From NCBI RefSeq assembly GCF_007990755.1, contig NZ_BJXA01000034.1, forward strand, positions 24,799 through 88,798: a DNA stretch of 64,000 bases, written 5' to 3'. The stretch comes from Nocardia ninae NBRC 108245 (GTDB lineage: Bacteria; Actinomycetota; Actinomycetes; Mycobacteriales; Mycobacteriaceae). Made by a program: the position numbers and the translations under genes. Positions 61,390 through 64,000 of this stretch are shown here, one piece after another. The notes beneath the pieces are model-generated. The model did no database searches, had not been told where the DNA came from, and was given only the letters and a program-made list of their open reading frames with translations. Numbering within the stretch: position 1 is the stretch's first letter; each line of letters starts with the position of its first letter.

Positions 61390-62814
61390 TTAGAGAGCTC
61401 CGCCGTTCAGCTTCGAGTGCCGGTAGCTGAAGGCGAGGTATACCCCCAGGCCGAGCAGCAGCCAGAGCACGAACCGGAGCCAGGTGACCCAGGTGAGGTG
61501 ACTGATCAGCCAGATGGAGAAGACTATCCCGATCAACGGCACCACCGGCACCCACGGGGTGCGGAACGCGCGCTCGACCTCCGGGCGGGTCCGGCGCAGC
61601 CGCATGACGCCGAGCGCCACCACGATGAACGCCATCAGGATGCCGACGTTGGTGAGCTCGGCCGCCTCCCGGATCGGCAGGAAGCCTGCGATCAGCGCCG
61701 ACACGATGCCGACCGGCCAAATCACCCGGGTCGGCACCTTACGAACGGGGCTGGACTTGCCGAAGTAGGACGGCAGCAGGCCGTCGCGGCTCATCGCGAA
61801 GCCGACCCTGGTCACCGCGAGCATGTTGGCGAACGCCGAGGTGGTGACGCCGACCACCGCACCGACCGCGATGACCAGGCCGAGGATGCCCATGCCCACC
61901 GAATCGAAGGCGCTGGCGAACGGCGAGGAGACGTTGATGTCGGTGTAGTTGACCATGCCGACGATGACGAGACAGACCAGCAGATAGACCAGTGACGCGA
62001 TGCCGAGGCTGATCATGATCGCCTTGGGCATCAGCTTCTTGCCGTCCTTGGACTCCTCCGCGGCCGCGCTCATCGCGTCGTAGCCGTAGACCGCGAAGAA
62101 GGCCAGCGCCGCACCGGAGACCGCGCCGCCGACGCCGAACGGGAAGAACGGCTGGTAGTTGCCCGCCTTGATGTGGAACGCGCCCGCGACGACCACGATC
62201 GCGACGATCAGCATCTTCAAGACGACGAGACCCGTTTGCACCCTGGCGGATTCACGGGTGCCCCGGGAGAGCAGGAAGGCCAGGAGCAGGCACAGCAGGA
62301 CCGCGAAGAGATCGACCCGGTGCCCGTCCCCGGTGCCCGGTGCGCCGAGTGCCCAGGTGGGCAGGTCGAAGCCGAGGTAGTGGGTGATGTAGTTGAGATA
62401 CCCGGACACCGCGATGGCCACGACGGACACGATGGCGGTGTACTCCAGCAACAGATCCCAGCCGATCATGAAGCCGATGATCTCGCCGAGCGCGACGTAG
62501 GAGTAGGTGTACGCCGAGCCCGCGCGCGGGACCATGCCCGCGAACTCGGCGTAGCAGAGCCCTGCCGCCCCCGAGGCGATGATGGCGATGGCGAACGAGA
62601 TCAGCACCGCTGGACCGGCCACCTCGTTGGCCACCACACCGGCCAGCGAGAACACGCCCGCGCCGACCAGTCCGCCGAGGCTGAGCGCGACCAGTTGCCA
62701 CAGCCCCATGCTCTTGGTGAAATCGCCGGTGTCGGCGACGACCACCGGCATTCGCCGCATCACTCCGCCCTTGGTGAGCGGCGGGCGGGCAGGTTTGGTG
62801 ACGACGGTCTTCAT
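61390..62814 (-). CDS. APC-family amino-acid permease, probably for hydroxyproline
   Basis: 474 residues, 12 membrane helices. GLVGAGVFSLAGVVANEVAGPAV is the conserved first-helix region of APC permeases, and GYDAMSAAAEESKDGKKLMPKAI the CAT-type helix-6 region. The gene lies between a 4-hydroxyproline epimerase and a GntR regulator, which points to uptake of hydroxyproline or related imino acids; the family alone does not fix this. Confidence 0.87.
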   Translation of the reverse strand: MKTVVTKPARPPLTKGGVMRRMPVVVADTGDFTKSMGLWQLVALSLGGLVGAGVFSLAGVVANEVAGPAVLISFAIAIIASGAAGLCYAEFAGMVPRAGSAYTYSYVALGEIIGFMIGWDLLLEYTAIVSVVAIAVSGYLNYITHYLGFDLPTWALGAPGTGDGHRVDLFAVLLCLLLAFLLSRGTRESARVQTGLVVLKMLIVAIVVVAGAFHIKAGNYQPFFPFGVGGAVSGAALAFFAVYGYDAMSAAAEESKDGKKLMPKAIMISLGIASLVYLLVCLVIVGMVNYTDINVSSPFASAFDSVGMGILGLVIAVGAVVGVTTSAFANMLAVTRVGFAMSRDGLLPSYFGKSSPVRKVPTRVIWPVGIVSALIAGFLPIREAAELTNVGILMAFIVVALGVMRLRRTRPEVERAFRTPWVPVVPLIGIVFSIWLISHLTWVTWLRFVLWLLLGLGVYLAFSYRHSKLNGGAL

Positions 62815-62852
62815 TGACTGTGCCTTTCGGGGTGGAGCAGTGGAGCGAGTGG

Positions 62853-63854
62853 TTAGAAGACGAAGCCCTCGGGGAAAGGGTCGGTGGGGTCGAGCAGGTA
62901 GTTCGCCGTCCCGGTGAGCCAGGCCCGGCCGGTGATGGCGGGCACGATCGCGGGGCGGTCGCCGACCGTGGTGGTCTCGACGGCGCGGGCGTAGAAGGTG
63001 GTGCCGATGAACGAATCGTTCTGCAGCACTTGATCGTCGGCGAGGAAGTCGCGGGCGTGCTGGCGGGCGAGCAGTGCGGAGGTGCCGGTGCCGCAGGGGG
63101 AGCGGTCGAACCAGCCGGGGTGGATGGCCATCGCGTGCCGGGTGTGCGCGGGCTCGGACGCCGGGTCGAGGAACAGCACGTGCTTGCAGTCGGCGATCCG
63201 CTCGTCCGTGAGGTGGACGGGACGCTGGAACTCGTTGATGGCGGCAATGATTCGCAGACCGGCGTCGAGGATGCGGTCCTTGTGCGCGCGGTCGAACGGT
63301 AGCCCGAGCTTGCCGAGATCGGTGATGGCGTAGAAGTTTCCGCCGTAGGCCATGTCGTAGCGGACCCGGCCGAGACCGGGCACCTCGACCTCGTTGTCGA
63401 GGCTGTCGCAGTAAGCGGGCACGTTGCGCAGCGTGACCGAGTCCGCGTGGCCGCCACTGACCGCGACCGAGGCGACGACCCGTCCAGCGGGGGTGTCGAG
63501 CCGGATCTCGGTGACCGGCTCGGTGACCGGGACCATGCCCGCCTCCACCAATGCCGTTGCGACACCGATGGTGCCGTGCCCGCACATCGGCAGCAGTCCG
63601 CTGACCTCGATGAACAGCATGCCGTAGTGGCCGTCGTCGGTGGTGGCGGGTTGCAGGATGGCGCCGCTCATCGACGCGTGCCCGCGCGGCTCGTTCACCA
63701 GCAGCTTGCGCAAGCCGTCGAGGTGCTCGGCGAAGTACATGCGGCGCGCCGCCATGGTGTCGCCGGGGATGGTGCCGACGCCGCCGGTGATCACCCGGGT
63801 CGGCATGCCCTCGGTGTGCGTGTCGATCGCGGAAATGATGGTGTTGCTGCGCAT
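62853..63854 (-). CDS. 4-hydroxyproline 2-epimerase (proline racemase family)
   Basis: 333 residues. The two catalytic cysteines of the proline-racemase fold are both present: MCGHGTIG (Cys91) and SPCGTGTSA (Cys254). Cys in both places separates epimerases from trans-3-hydroxyproline dehydratases, which have Thr or Ser in one. It converts trans-4-hydroxy-L-proline to cis-4-hydroxy-D-proline, the first catabolic step. ATG 63854 comes one base after the upstream gene's stop. Confidence 0.9.
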   Translation of the reverse strand: MRSNTIISAIDTHTEGMPTRVITGGVGTIPGDTMAARRMYFAEHLDGLRKLLVNEPRGHASMSGAILQPATTDDGHYGMLFIEVSGLLPMCGHGTIGVATALVEAGMVPVTEPVTEIRLDTPAGRVVASVAVSGGHADSVTLRNVPAYCDSLDNEVEVPGLGRVRYDMAYGGNFYAITDLGKLGLPFDRAHKDRILDAGLRIIAAINEFQRPVHLTDERIADCKHVLFLDPASEPAHTRHAMAIHPGWFDRSPCGTGTSALLARQHARDFLADDQVLQNDSFIGTTFYARAVETTTVGDRPAIVPAITGRAWLTGTANYLLDPTDPFPEGFVF

Positions 63855-63855
63855 T

Positions 63856-64000
63856 TCAGGACTGCCCTTCGGTGTCGAGTTCGGCGAGTTCACGCAATCG
63901 GACCGGCGCGGCGAGCGGTCGCCAGGCCGCGCCGGCCGCCGCGAGACCTGTTGTCGCCGTGAGTTGGTCGGCGTACGGCTGGTCGCGCAACGCCTCGATG
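63856..64000 (-). CDS. C-terminal end of an operon gene (partial)
   Basis: The last 47 residues of a gene that enters the window from the right (ending AAPVRLRELAELDTEGQS). It is 1 nt from the epimerase start, so it is part of the hydroxyproline operon. The pattern ALRDQPYADQL then WRPLAAPV could be the tail of a DapA-like lyase, as pathways of this type have, but the piece is too short to decide. Confidence 0.6.
   Translation of the reverse strand, partial: IEALRDQPYADQLTATTGLAAAGAAWRPLAAPVRLRELAELDTEGQS

Noticed and set aside
1-64000. Mobile elements, CRISPR arrays, tRNA or rRNA genes
   Set aside because: No transposase, integrase, spaced repeats or RNA-gene signatures were seen; the simple repeats are inside coding sequence or short regulatory arrays.

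Overview
The window looks like chromosome of a mycolic-acid actinomycete, most likely Nocardia. It has high GC with strong third-position GC, GTG and TTG starts, densely overlapping genes, and typical genes: a GT87 mannosyltransferase, cutinase, DUF1206 protein, PapA5/condensation-like acyltransferase, F420-type luciferase-like oxidoreductase and SigJ/ECF41 sigma factor. I saw no rRNA, tRNA, insertion sequence, phage or CRISPR array.

Region 1 (1-1381): a TetR regulator (cut by the window edge) diverges from an alpha/beta hydrolase across a large dyad operator.

Region 2 (1436-17863) is the centrepiece: an 11-gene minus-strand operon in which every junction overlaps or is separated by at most 2 nt. 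In order of transcription it encodes a lysine N6-hydroxylase, a glycine/D-amino-acid-oxidase-like flavoenzyme, a cupin-MetRS fusion, an AMP ligase, an ACP, a GNAT acyltransferase, a C45 N-terminal-nucleophile acyltransferase/hydrolase, an acyl-CoA dehydrogenase, a TE-KS-AT-ACP polyketide synthase, an AurF-like diiron oxygenase and an MFS exporter. A StrR/ParB-like activator lies just upstream. The first three enzymes match the known hydrazinoacetic-acid machinery (Spb38-40 of s56-p1, Tri26-28 of triacsin). The inferred route is: lysine and glycine give hydrazinoacetate; this is loaded on the ACP, N-acylated, dehydrogenated to a hydrazone and deacylated; it may then be oxidised by the diiron enzyme to a diazo or another N-oxidised group; one unreduced polyketide extension and thioesterase release follow. 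A small N-N-bonded beta-keto acid such as 4-diazo-3-oxobutanoate fits the gene content.

Region 3 (18212-29885): a small helical protein, NmrA-like reductase plus DUF1772 protein, SulP anion transporter, VOC protein, GT87 mannosyltransferase, an IrtAB-like ABC exporter/importer pair with a dyad operator, an alpha/beta hydrolase and AMP nucleosidase.

Region 4 (29886-40852), rich in envelope and secreted proteins: two secreted proteins sharing an N-terminal leader (one a CAP-domain protein with a long acidic repeat tail), an LLM oxidoreductase behind a MerR-type promoter, an M20 lipoprotein peptidase, a secreted hydrolase, a frameshifted Ser/Thr kinase and a secreted GH31 glycosidase.

Region 5 (41033-49861): an ECF41 sigma factor between two VOC proteins, small secreted proteins, an ATP-grasp protein, a Tat-exported beta-propeller, a cutinase with a large insertion and a nitrilase.

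Region 6 (49874-64000): a GT-C/YfhO-like membrane protein, Nudix, DUF1206, a condensation-like acyltransferase, an OFA-type MFS with its small subunit, a sphingomyelinase, a Tat-exported metallophosphatase, SRPBCC and small secreted proteins, and a hydroxyproline-catabolism operon (GntR, permease, 4-hydroxyproline epimerase and the end of one more gene).
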